Under the pieces are notes generated by a model, which saw only the letters and a program-made list of their open reading frames with translations, ran no database searches and was not told the origin of the DNA. A stretch of 64,000 bases of DNA. It comes from Burkholderiales bacterium. GTDB lineage: Bacteria > Pseudomonadota > Gammaproteobacteria > Burkholderiales > SHXO01. Numbering within the stretch: position 1 is the first letter of the stretch; the number at the start of each line of letters is the position of its first letter. Shown here piece after piece: positions 34,557-43,096 of the stretch. The DNA is taken from NCBI GenBank assembly GCA_020854105.1, contig JADZGB010000009.1:124001-188000 (forward strand), given 5' to 3'. Position numbers and translations under genes: made by a program.

Positions 34557-35753
34557 GTGATCCACTTCCCCCGTGAGGCCCTGGCCCAGGAGCTTGTCGC
34601 GGCGCTGCGGGGCCAGGTGGTCTTCGGCGATGCGCACAACGGCCTGTTCCTGGCCGCGCCGCGCCGCACGGGGAAGTCCACCTTCTTGCAGGCCGACCTG
34701 AAGCCGGCGCTGGAGGCGGCCGGCGTGGTCGTGGCCTATGTGGATCTCTGGGCCGATCCTCGGCGCGATCCGGGCGACCTGATCGCGGATGCCATTGCCC
34801 GCGCCCTGGTGCCGCACCAGAGCCTGGTCAGCCGGACGGCCAAGAGAGCCGGGCTGGACAGCGTGACGATCGCGGGTGCGCTGAAGATCGACGTCAGCAA
34901 GATCGGCAAGATCGACGGCGTGACGCTGCCCGATGCCCTGCGCGCGCTGCACGAAGCCGCCCAGGCGCCGGTGGCCCTGATCGTGGACGAGGCTCAGCAT
35001 GCGCTGACCAGCGAGGCCGGCGAAGCCACAATGTCGGCGCTGAAGTCCGCCCGTGACCAGCTCAACCGACCGGGTGAAGTGAACCTGATGCTGGTGATGT
35101 CGGGCTCGGACCGTGACAAGCTGCTGCGGCTGGTCAATACCTACGGCTCACCCTTCTATGGCTCGCAGATCACGCGCATGCCGCCGCTGGGCCAGGATTT
35201 CGTCGACCACGTGGCGCGGCTGATCACGGCACAGCGCCCGGAGCTGGCTCCGGTGGATACCGGCTTGCTGATGCAGGCCTTCGAGCGTTTCGGCCAGCGC
35301 CCCCAGTTCTTCATGGAGGCCCTGGGCCAGTCGCTCAGCCCGCTGGCCGACCTGACCGGGCGCTTCGAGCAGGCCGTGGTCGATGCCGCGAGCCGGCGCC
35401 AGGTCGACGACGAGGCGCAGATGGAGTCCGAATTTCTCGCGCTGCGGCCGCTCGAGCGCGCGGTGTTGTGGCGCCTGCTGGAGCAGGGGCCGCGCTTTCG
35501 TCCCTACGACGGCGAGGCGCTGCACTTCTACCGCGAGAAGACGGGCGCACCGGTCACGGTGGCCAAGGCGCAGAACGCGCTGAAGTCGCTGCGCGAAAGG
35601 ACGCCGGCGCTGGCCTGGAAGTCGGCGCGTGGCGAGTACGCGGTGGACGATGCCGCGATGCACCGTTGGTACGAGCAGCTCGTCCAGACCGGGCGCTGGC
35701 CGCCCGAGGACGCGCAAGGCGACCTCGCTTTGACAGACGGAGACGACGCCTGA
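34557..35753 (+). CDS. AAA/STAND-like P-loop ATPase inside the Type I RM locus
   Basis: 398-aa ATPase with Walker A APRRTGKST (~34-42; the usual first Gly is Ala), Walker B VALIVDEAQH (D144, E145) and a sensor-like VMSGSDRDKLLRL. The layout resembles Orc1/Cdc6-type or archaeal STAND ATPases (GxRRxGKT class), with a C-terminal winged-helix-like part (LRPLERAVLWRLLEQGP, ALKSLRE). GTG start after AGAG; no ATG is available upstream before a stop. It overlaps hsdR by one base (TGATG). Position between hsdS and hsdR suggests it works with or controls the restriction complex; its function is not known. Confidence 0.85.
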   Translation: MIHFPREALAQELVAALRGQVVFGDAHNGLFLAAPRRTGKSTFLQADLKPALEAAGVVVAYVDLWADPRRDPGDLIADAIARALVPHQSLVSRTAKRAGLDSVTIAGALKIDVSKIGKIDGVTLPDALRALHEAAQAPVALIVDEAQHALTSEAGEATMSALKSARDQLNRPGEVNLMLVMSGSDRDKLLRLVNTYGSPFYGSQITRMPPLGQDFVDHVARLITAQRPELAPVDTGLLMQAFERFGQRPQFFMEALGQSLSPLADLTGRFEQAVVDAASRRQVDDEAQMESEFLALRPLERAVLWRLLEQGPRFRPYDGEALHFYREKTGAPVTVAKAQNALKSLRERTPALAWKSARGEYAVDDAAMHRWYEQLVQTGRWPPEDAQGDLALTDGDDA

Positions 35754-38700
35754 TGGGCGCCGTGCCGGTCGGCCAGATCGAGAAGAAGACGCAGGAGCGG
35801 GTGCTGAATCTGCTCAGCCAGCGGTTGGGCTACACCGACCTGGGCAATCGCATCGACCGACCGGGCAACTCGAACATCGAGTCCGACGCCTTGGAGGCCT
35901 GGCTGGCAAGACGTGGCGTGAGCGAGGCGCTGGCGTCGCGTGCGCTCTTCGAACTCCACAAGGCGGCCAACGACACCAGCAAGAGCCTGTACGACCGCAA
36001 CCACGCCGTCTACCGCCTGCTGCGCTACGGCGTGAAGGTGCGGCCCGAGGCTGGCGAGAACACCGTCACCGTCTGGCTGGTGGATTGGATGGATCCGCTG
36101 GCGAATGATTTCGGTGTGGCCGAGGAAGTGACCGTCCCCGGTGGGGATCTGGTCAGTGGAGCGAAGGCCAATACCAAGCGCCCCGACGTGGTGCTGTACG
36201 TCAACGGCATCGCACTTGGCGTGCTGGAGCTGAAGCGCTCCACGGTCTCGGTGTCCGAAGGCATCCGCCAGAACCTGGACAACCAGAAGAAGGAATTTAT
36301 CCAGCCCTTCTTCTCGACGATGCAGTGGGTGATGGCGGGCAACGACACCGAAGGCCTGCGCTACGCCACCATCGAGACGCCCGAGAAGTACTGGCTGTCG
36401 TGGGTTGAAGACACGGGCGACTTCGCCGGCGAGCCCAACCTGCTGGACCGGCACCTGCTGCAGCTGTGCGGGAAGCGCCGCTTCCTGCAGCTGATCCACG
36501 ACTTCATCGTCTTCGACGCCGGCATCAAGAAGGTGTGCCGGCAGAACCAGTACTTCGGCGTGGTGGCGGCGCAGGAGTTCATCCGCCGGCGCGAGGGCGG
36601 GATCATCTGGCACACCCAGGGCAGCGGCAAGTCGCTGACGATGGTGTGGCTGGCCAAGTGGATCCGCGAGAACCGGCCCGGCGCCCGCGTGCTGATCATC
36701 ACCGACCGTACCGAGCTGGACGAGCAGATCGAGAGGGTCTTCCTCGGCGTCAGCGAGCGCATCTACCGTACGAAGAGCGGGGCCGACCTGATCGAGACGC
36801 TGGCCCGCAGCGAGGAATCGCTGGTCTGCACCCTGGTGCACAAGTTCGGCGGCAAGGACGGTGAGGAAGGCGCGGCGGGCACGGAAGCGACCAAGGCCTT
36901 CGTCGAGGCGCTGCGCAAGGTGCCGCCGGGATGGAAGGCGCAGGGCGACCTGCATGTCTTCGTCGACGAGTGCCACCGCACGCAGAGCGGCGATCTGCAC
37001 GAGGCCATGAAGGCGCTGCTGCCGAGCGCGCTGTTCATCGGCTTCACCGGCACGCCGCTGCTCAAGGCCGACAAGGCGCGCAGCATCGAGGTCTTCGGAC
37101 GCTACATCCACACCTACAGGTTCGACCAGGCGGTGCGCGAGGGCGTGGTGCTCGACCTGCGCTACGAGGCGCGCGACATCGACCAGTCCATCACCGCGCA
37201 GAAGAAGATCGACGAGTGGTTCGAGGCCAAGACCAAGGGCCTGAACGACCTGGCCAAGGCGCAGCTGAAGCAGAAGTGGGGCACGATGCAGCGCGTGCTC
37301 TCCAGCCAGTCGCGGCTTTCGATGATCGTGGCCGACATCCTGCTGGACATGAGCACCCGGCCGCGCCTGATGGACGGCCACGGCAACGCGATGCTGGTGG
37401 CCGGCAGCATCTACGAGGCGTGCAAGTTCTACGAGCTGTTCGCGAAGTCCGAACTGAAGGGCAAGTGCGCCATCGTCACCAGCTACATGCCTACCGCGGC
37501 CGACGCCAAGGGCGAGGCCACCGGCGAGGGCGAGACGGACAACCTGCGCAAGTTCCAGGTCTACCGGCAGATGCTGGCCGACTGGTTCAACGAGCCCGAG
37601 GACGCGGCGGCCGGCAAGGCCGAGCTGTTCGAGAAGCAGGCCAAGAAGCGCTTCGTCGAGCAGCCCGGGCAGCTCAAGCTGTTGATCGTGGTGGACAAGC
37701 TGCTGACCGGCTTCGATGCGCCGCCTGCCACCTATCTGTACATCGACAAGAAGATGCAGGACCACGGCCTCTTTCAGGCTATCTGTCGCGTGAACCGCCT
37801 GGACGGCGACGACAAACCCTACGGCTACATCGTCGACTACAAGGATCTGTTCAAGTCGCTGGAAGGGGCGGTGCGCGACTACACCAGCGGGGCGTTCGAT
37901 GCCTTCGACCAGGACGACGTGAAGGGCCTGCTCAAGGACCGACTGGCCGAGGCACGGAAAGACCTGGAGGAAGCCCGCGAGGCGATCAAGGCACTGTGCG
38001 AGCCGGTGCAGCAGCCCCGGGATTCCGCCGCCCACATGCATTTCTTCTGCGCGGCGGAGTCGGGCGACGCCGAACAGCTGAAGGCCAACGAGCCCAGGCG
38101 GCTGAAGCTCTACAAGTACGCCGCGGCGCTGCTGCGCACCTACGCGGCGCTGGCCAGCGAACTCGGCGCGGCAGGCTATACGGCGACCGAGGTGCAGACG
38201 ATCAAGTTCGAGGTGGACCACTACACCAAGGTGCGCGACGAAGTGCGCCTGGCGAGCGGCGACTACGTTGACCTGAAGGCTTTCGAGCCGGCGATGCGAT
38301 ACCTGATCGACACCTACATCCGTGCGGAGGAGAGCGAGAAGGTCTCGGCGTTCGACGATCTGTCGCTGGTCCAGCTGATCGTCGATCGGGGCGCTGCAGC
38401 GGTCGACTCGCTGCCGGCCTCGATCCGCAAAAGCCAGACAGCCGTGGCCGAGACGATCGAGAACAACGTTCGGCGCCTGATCGTCAAGGAGTCGCCGGTG
38501 GACCCGGCGTACTACGAAAAGATGTCGAAGCTGCTGGACGCGCTGATCGCTCAGCGGCGCCAGGAGGTGATCGACTACAAGAAGTACCTGGACGAGATCG
38601 CGGCGCTGACCAAGGCGGCGGCGACGCCGGGAGGCGCGCCGGCGAGCTATCCGCCGGCCGTGGATACCCCGGCGAAACGGGCGCTGTACAACAACCTCGG

Positions 38701-38962
38701 CAAGGACGGCACGTTGACCCTGGCCATCGACGCGGCCCTGCAGACGAGTCGCCAGGACGGTTGGCGGTCGAACGCGATGAAGCTCAAGCGGGTGCGTGCT
38801 GCGATCCATGCCGTCATGACCCAGCATGCGGCGCGATTGGTCGAGCCGCAGCCCGGGCAGGCGCAGGAGACGCCGCAGGGTTCACTCGGCGTGTCGCCTG
38901 CTGACATCGAGGCGGCGACCGACAAGGTGCTCGAACTGGCCAGGAATCAGAATGAGTACTGA
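35753..38962 (+). CDS. hsdR: Type I restriction-modification endonuclease/translocase subunit HsdR
   Basis: 1069-aa motor and nuclease subunit. The N-terminal PD-(D/E)xK nuclease is intact: RPDVVLYV (~143) and LELKRS (E159, K161). The SF2 translocase follows with Walker A TQGSGKSLT (~290), Walker B DECHRTQSG, motif III FTGTPL and LTGFDAP. The C-terminal ~250 residues are a helical subunit-interaction domain. ATG at 35753 overlaps the ATPase stop (TGATG). All catalytic motifs are present, so restriction should be functional. Confidence 0.95.
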   Translation: MGAVPVGQIEKKTQERVLNLLSQRLGYTDLGNRIDRPGNSNIESDALEAWLARRGVSEALASRALFELHKAANDTSKSLYDRNHAVYRLLRYGVKVRPEAGENTVTVWLVDWMDPLANDFGVAEEVTVPGGDLVSGAKANTKRPDVVLYVNGIALGVLELKRSTVSVSEGIRQNLDNQKKEFIQPFFSTMQWVMAGNDTEGLRYATIETPEKYWLSWVEDTGDFAGEPNLLDRHLLQLCGKRRFLQLIHDFIVFDAGIKKVCRQNQYFGVVAAQEFIRRREGGIIWHTQGSGKSLTMVWLAKWIRENRPGARVLIITDRTELDEQIERVFLGVSERIYRTKSGADLIETLARSEESLVCTLVHKFGGKDGEEGAAGTEATKAFVEALRKVPPGWKAQGDLHVFVDECHRTQSGDLHEAMKALLPSALFIGFTGTPLLKADKARSIEVFGRYIHTYRFDQAVREGVVLDLRYEARDIDQSITAQKKIDEWFEAKTKGLNDLAKAQLKQKWGTMQRVLSSQSRLSMIVADILLDMSTRPRLMDGHGNAMLVAGSIYEACKFYELFAKSELKGKCAIVTSYMPTAADAKGEATGEGETDNLRKFQVYRQMLADWFNEPEDAAAGKAELFEKQAKKRFVEQPGQLKLLIVVDKLLTGFDAPPATYLYIDKKMQDHGLFQAICRVNRLDGDDKPYGYIVDYKDLFKSLEGAVRDYTSGAFDAFDQDDVKGLLKDRLAEARKDLEEAREAIKALCEPVQQPRDSAAHMHFFCAAESGDAEQLKANEPRRLKLYKYAAALLRTYAALASELGAAGYTATEVQTIKFEVDHYTKVRDEVRLASGDYVDLKAFEPAMRYLIDTYIRAEESEKVSAFDDLSLVQLIVDRGAAAVDSLPASIRKSQTAVAETIENNVRRLIVKESPVDPAYYEKMSKLLDALIAQRRQEVIDYKKYLDEIAALTKAAATPGGAPASYPPAVDTPAKRALYNNLGKDGTLTLAIDAALQTSRQDGWRSNAMKLKRVRAAIHAVMTQHAARLVEPQPGQAQETPQGSLGVSPADIEAATDKVLELARNQNEY

Positions 38963-39680
38963 CAAGACCACCATGAAGGTGGCTGGCCTGATTGTCACAG
39001 TGGTCCGCAAGGACATCAAGAATCTGCATCTGGGAGTCTATCCGCCGACCGGACGGGTGCGCGTGGCGGCTCCGCTGGTGATCAGCGACGAAGCGGTTCG
39101 GCTGGCAGTCATCGACAAGCTGGCCTGGATCGAGCTGCAACGCTCCAAGTTCGAGCAGCAACCGCGCCAGTCACGGCGAGAGATGGTGGCTGGCGAGAGC
39201 CACTACGTGTTCGGCCGACGTTGCCGTCTGCGGGTGCAGGAGACCGACGGCAAGGCACATGTCGCCAGGCGTGGCATTGCGTCGCTGGACCTGTTCATAC
39301 GGCAGGGCGCCACACGAGAGCAGCGGGAGGACGTGCTGGCGCAGTGGTATCGCGATCAGCTGAAGGCCGTCGTCGGCCCCTTGGTCGACAAGTGGAGCAT
39401 GAAGCTCAGCGTCCAGCCCCTTGGCTGGAGCGTGAAGCGGATGAAGACGAAGTGGGGCAGTTGCACAGCCGTTACCAGGCGCCTGTGGTTCAACGCCGAA
39501 CTGGCGAAGAAGCCGGTGGAGTGCATCGAATATATCGTGGTCCACGAACTGGTCCACCTGATCGAGCCGAAGCACGGCGACCGATTCCTGGCCTTGATGA
39601 ACCAACACCTTCCCCGCTGGACCTCCATACGTGCCCGACTGAACGCAGCGCCACTCGCACATGACGGCTGGACCTACTGA
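38952..39680 (+). CDS. YgjP-like (DUF45, M48-type) zinc metallopeptidase linked to Type I RM
   Basis: 242-aa protein of the YgjP/SprT-like metallopeptidase clan. Zinc site HELVH (H198, E199, H202) with third ligand H208 in EPKHGDRF, spacing HExxHx5H as in the family; the preceding KTKWGSC motif is diagnostic. An N-terminal beta domain (IVTVVRKDIKNLHLGVYPPTGRVRV in parts) is also typical. The ATG lies inside the hsdR 3' end (11-bp overlap), so it is translationally coupled to restriction. Such peptidases recur next to Type I RM genes; the substrate is unknown and may be HsdR or stalled protein-DNA complexes. Confidence 0.9.
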   Translation: MSTDKTTMKVAGLIVTVVRKDIKNLHLGVYPPTGRVRVAAPLVISDEAVRLAVIDKLAWIELQRSKFEQQPRQSRREMVAGESHYVFGRRCRLRVQETDGKAHVARRGIASLDLFIRQGATREQREDVLAQWYRDQLKAVVGPLVDKWSMKLSVQPLGWSVKRMKTKWGSCTAVTRRLWFNAELAKKPVECIEYIVVHELVHLIEPKHGDRFLALMNQHLPRWTSIRARLNAAPLAHDGWTY

Positions 39681-39706
39681 TTGCCGCGCCAGACAACGTG
39701 GTGCAG

Positions 39707-39724
39707 GCTGCCTGGGCAGGCAGC
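39707..39724 (+). terminator. hairpin after the RM locus
   Basis: GCTGCCT-GGGC-AGGCAGC is a perfect 7-bp stem 27 bp after the metallopeptidase stop. There is no T-tract, so it may be a weak or Rho-assisted terminator. Confidence 0.4.
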
Positions 39725-39785
39725 ATGGTGAAGCGAGAACTGCGTTCCGGTACATCATTGCGGCTGAGCGCGCACGAGGTCCAAG

Positions 39786-40601
39786 ATGAAACAGGAAGTC
39801 CCCGCCGATCCCGCCTTCCACATCGAGTTCGCCCGCATCGCGGGCCAGCGCATCGAGCATCGCTGGATCCGTCCGCACGCCTCGCGCGCCGCGCCCAGGC
39901 ATCCGACGCTCGTGTTCCTGCACGAGGGCCTGGGCTCGACCCGTCAGTGGCGCACCTTCCCGGACCGCGTCGCCGAGGCAACCGGCTGCGCCGCGCTGGT
40001 GTACTCGCGCCAGGGCTACGGCCACTCGGAGCCGCGCACCGGGCCGCGCACGGTGGACTACCTGCACCGTGAGGCGCTGGAGCGGCTGCCCGCGCTGCTC
40101 GATCACTTCGGCATCGACCGGCCCGTGCTGATCGGGCACAGCGACGGCGCTTCCATCGCGCTGATCCACGCCGGATCCGGCATCCGGCCGGTGCGTGCCC
40201 TGGTGGCGATGGCGCCGCACGTGTTCGTGGAGGAAATGGCGCTGATCGGCATCGCGCAGGCGTGCGATTCCTTCCTCACCACCGATCTGGCTGCGCGAAT
40301 GACCAAGTACCACGCCGACGCCGCTTCAGTCTTCTGGGGCTGGCACGGCATCTGGCTGCATCCGGATTTTCTTGCGTGGAACATCGAGAAGTATCTCGCG
40401 GGCATCGACTGTCCCGTGATGCTGATCCAGGGCCTGGACGACGAGTACGGCACGCCCGCCCAGATCGACGCCATCGCCGCGCAGGTGAACGGGCCGGTGG
40501 AGCAGGTGCTGCTGGAGAACTGCAGGCACTCGCCGCACAAGGACCGCAAGGAGGACACGCTCGAGGCGATCGCGCGCTTCGTGCTCCGGCTGGCCGGGTG
40601 A
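39786..40601 (+). CDS. alpha/beta hydrolase
   Basis: 271-aa serine hydrolase. Nucleophile elbow GHSDG (S119), oxyanion region LVFLHEGLGSTRQW, acid in QGLDDEYGT and catalytic His in NCRHSPHKD. The HEGLGS motif and the acid/His loops match a group of esterases encoded with FtsX/CrtC-type transport genes. Its stop overlaps the permease start by one base (TGATG), so the two are coupled. The substrate is not deducible; a lipid or ester processed by the downstream export system is plausible. Confidence 0.9.
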   Translation: MKQEVPADPAFHIEFARIAGQRIEHRWIRPHASRAAPRHPTLVFLHEGLGSTRQWRTFPDRVAEATGCAALVYSRQGYGHSEPRTGPRTVDYLHREALERLPALLDHFGIDRPVLIGHSDGASIALIHAGSGIRPVRALVAMAPHVFVEEMALIGIAQACDSFLTTDLAARMTKYHADAASVFWGWHGIWLHPDFLAWNIEKYLAGIDCPVMLIQGLDDEYGTPAQIDAIAAQVNGPVEQVLLENCRHSPHKDRKEDTLEAIARFVLRLAG

Positions 40602-43096
40602 TGCCTCCGGCCGCCCTGCTGCTCGGTCCGCTGCTGCAGGACAGGCTGCGCGTGCTGGTCGCGCTGTTCGCCATCGCGCTCGGGGTGGCGCTGGGCTATG
40701 CGGTGCAGATCGTCAACGGGGCCGCCGTGCGCGAGTTCGCACATGCGCTGCAGGGCTTCTCGGGCGAAGCCGATCTGAGCGTGCGCGGTCCGCGATCGGG
40801 CTTCGACCAATCCGTCTATCCCGCCATCGCGCGCCTGCCGCAGGTTGCAGTCGCCAGTCCCGTGCTCGAGGTGCAGGCACAGGTGAGCGGCCGCAAGGAG
40901 CCGCTGCGCGTGGTGGGGCTGGACGTGTTTCGCGCGGCCCGCATCCAGCCCTTCCTGCTCGCCCAGGCAGACGACTTCATGGATGCGCTGCGCGCGGATA
41001 CGGTGTTCCTGAGTCCGGCGGCGCGCGAGTGGCTGGGGCTCGATATCGGTGATGCGCTGCCGCTGCAGGTCGGCATGCGCGAGGTGCGTCTGCGCGTGGC
41101 GGGCTGGCTTCCGGCGCAGGGCACGCGGGCGCGCGTCGCGGTGATGGACATCGCCGCCGCACAGTGGGTGCTGCAACGCCAGGGCGTGCTCTCGCGCGTG
41201 GACCTGCAGCTGCGTCCCGGTGCCGATCCGGCGCAGGCCCGTGAGGCGATCGCGGCCCTGGTCCCGGCAGGCGTGCAGGTGGACAGTCCGGACAGCGCCG
41301 TGGAGGCCACCGGCCGCATGACGCGCGCCTATCGCATCAATCTCAACGTGCTGGCCCTGGTCGCCCTGTTCACCGGCGGGTTGCTGGTGTTCTCCACCCA
41401 GGCGCTGAGCGTGGTGCGCCGGCGCGCACAGCTGGCACTGCTGCGCGTGCTCGGCTTCACCCGCCGGAAACTGGTCGCGCAATTGCTGCTCGAGGGGCTG
41501 CTGGTGGGTGCGGCCGGCGCCGCGCTGGGCGTCGTGCTGGGCTTCGCCCTGGCAGCCGGCGTACTGCGCGTCGTCGGTGCGGATCTCGGAGCAGGGCATT
41601 TCCGCGGCGTCGAGGCCGCGCCCTCGCTCGAGCTGGGCGCCATCGCCGTATTCTTCCTGCTGGGAACGGGCGCGGCACTGCTCGGCAGTCTGCTGCCGGC
41701 ACTGGAGGCCGCGCGGGCACGTCCGGCTGCCGCACTCAAGGCCGGCGACGAGGGCAGCGCCTTTGCACGCCTGGGTCGGGTTGGCCCCGGTGTGCTGCTG
41801 CTCGCGCTCGCGGCAGTGTGCGTGCAGCAGCCTGCGGTCGCCGACTTGCCGCTGTTCGGCTATCTGGCCATCGCGCTGATGCTCATCGGCACCATCCTGC
41901 TGCTGCCGCGCCTGCTTGCCGTGCTGTTGCGCCTGCTGCCGGCGCCCGGCGGTGTGGCGCCCACCCTCGCGCTGGCGCAGTTGCGCAACGCGCCCGGGCC
42001 GGCGAGCGTGAGCCTGGCTTCCATAGTCGCGGCGATCAGCCTGACGGTATCGATGGCCATCATGGTCGCGTCGTTCCGCCAGTCGCTCGAGGACTGGCTG
42101 GACCGCGTGCTGCCCGCCGATCTGTACGTGCGCGCCGGGGTCGCAGGCGACACGGCCTTCCTCGACGCGCAGGATCAGCAGCGCATCGCCTCGCTCGCCG
42201 GCGTGCGCAGGGCGGAGTTCCTGCGCGCGGAGCAGCTGCTGCTCGACCCGCGCCGGCCGGCGGTCACCCTCCTGGCGCGCGACATCGAGCCCGGCGCGGC
42301 CGCCCAGCGCCTGCCGCTGGTCGGGCGAGCGCTCGACGTGCCGGGCGGCGCTGCCGCGGCGTGGGTGAGCGAGATGATGGTGGATGTCTTCGGCATGCGC
42401 GTCGGCGATCGTGTCGAGCTGCCTGTCGCCGGCCGCCCGGCGTCGTTCATCGTGGCCGGCGTGTGGCGCGACTATGCGCGGCAGAACGGTGCGCTGATCA
42501 TCCCGCGCGCGCTCTATCGGGAACTGAGCGGCGACGAGCGCGTGACCGACGCTGCCCTGTGGTTCGAGCCCGGCGCCGATGCAGTGGCTGTCAGCAGCGC
42601 GTTGCGCACTGCCTTGCCCGGCGGCGAGCGCCTGGAGATCTCGCGGCCTGGTGAACTGCGCGAGCTGAGTCTGGGCATCTTCGATCGCTCGTTCGCAGCG
42701 ACCTATGCGCTGGAGGCGGCAGCCATCGTGATCGGGCTGTTTGGACTGTCCAGCAGCGTCACCGCGCAGGCGCTGGCGCGCCGGCGCGAATTCGGAATGC
42801 TGCGCCACGTGGGCATGACGCGTGGCCAGGTGGCCGGCATGCTCACTGCGGAGGGGCTGCTCATCAGCGCGGTGGGACTGCTGGTGGGATCGTTCCTGGG
42901 ATGGGTCATCAGCCTGGTGCTGATCCACGTCGTGAACCGCCAGTCGTTCCACTGGGGCATGGATCTGCACATGCCGTGGCTGGGACTCGCGGGCTTCGGC
43001 GCCGTGATGCTGCTCCTGTCCACCCTCGCCGCAAGAGTGAGCGCCCGGCATGCGCTGCGCATGGACGCCGTGCGCGCGGTGCGGGAGGACTGGTGA
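40601..43096 (+). CDS. FtsX-family ABC transporter permease
   Basis: 831-aa inner-membrane permease with two FtsX repeats: TM1 near residues 10-30, a large periplasmic domain, a three-helix core at ~245-380 (LNVLALVALFTGGLLVFST), another single helix pair at ~400-450, a second periplasmic domain and a final three-helix core from ~700. RRRAQLALLRVLGFTRRKL and ARRREFGMLRHVGMTRGQV are the coupling-helix motifs. This architecture is that of lipoprotein/macrolide (Lol/Mac-like) mechanotransmission exporters. No ATPase gene is adjacent; the one at 27687 fits. GTGA overlap with the next gene. Confidence 0.92.
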   Translation: MPPAALLLGPLLQDRLRVLVALFAIALGVALGYAVQIVNGAAVREFAHALQGFSGEADLSVRGPRSGFDQSVYPAIARLPQVAVASPVLEVQAQVSGRKEPLRVVGLDVFRAARIQPFLLAQADDFMDALRADTVFLSPAAREWLGLDIGDALPLQVGMREVRLRVAGWLPAQGTRARVAVMDIAAAQWVLQRQGVLSRVDLQLRPGADPAQAREAIAALVPAGVQVDSPDSAVEATGRMTRAYRINLNVLALVALFTGGLLVFSTQALSVVRRRAQLALLRVLGFTRRKLVAQLLLEGLLVGAAGAALGVVLGFALAAGVLRVVGADLGAGHFRGVEAAPSLELGAIAVFFLLGTGAALLGSLLPALEAARARPAAALKAGDEGSAFARLGRVGPGVLLLALAAVCVQQPAVADLPLFGYLAIALMLIGTILLLPRLLAVLLRLLPAPGGVAPTLALAQLRNAPGPASVSLASIVAAISLTVSMAIMVASFRQSLEDWLDRVLPADLYVRAGVAGDTAFLDAQDQQRIASLAGVRRAEFLRAEQLLLDPRRPAVTLLARDIEPGAAAQRLPLVGRALDVPGGAAAAWVSEMMVDVFGMRVGDRVELPVAGRPASFIVAGVWRDYARQNGALIIPRALYRELSGDERVTDAALWFEPGADAVAVSSALRTALPGGERLEISRPGELRELSLGIFDRSFAATYALEAAAIVIGLFGLSSSVTAQALARRREFGMLRHVGMTRGQVAGMLTAEGLLISAVGLLVGSFLGWVISLVLIHVVNRQSFHWGMDLHMPWLGLAGFGAVMLLLSTLAARVSARHALRMDAVRAVREDW

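Noticed and set aside
30716..39680. Integrative element carrying the RM locus
   Set aside because: No integrase, tRNA target, transposase or terminal direct repeats could be identified; insertion is argued only from the split ABC genes.
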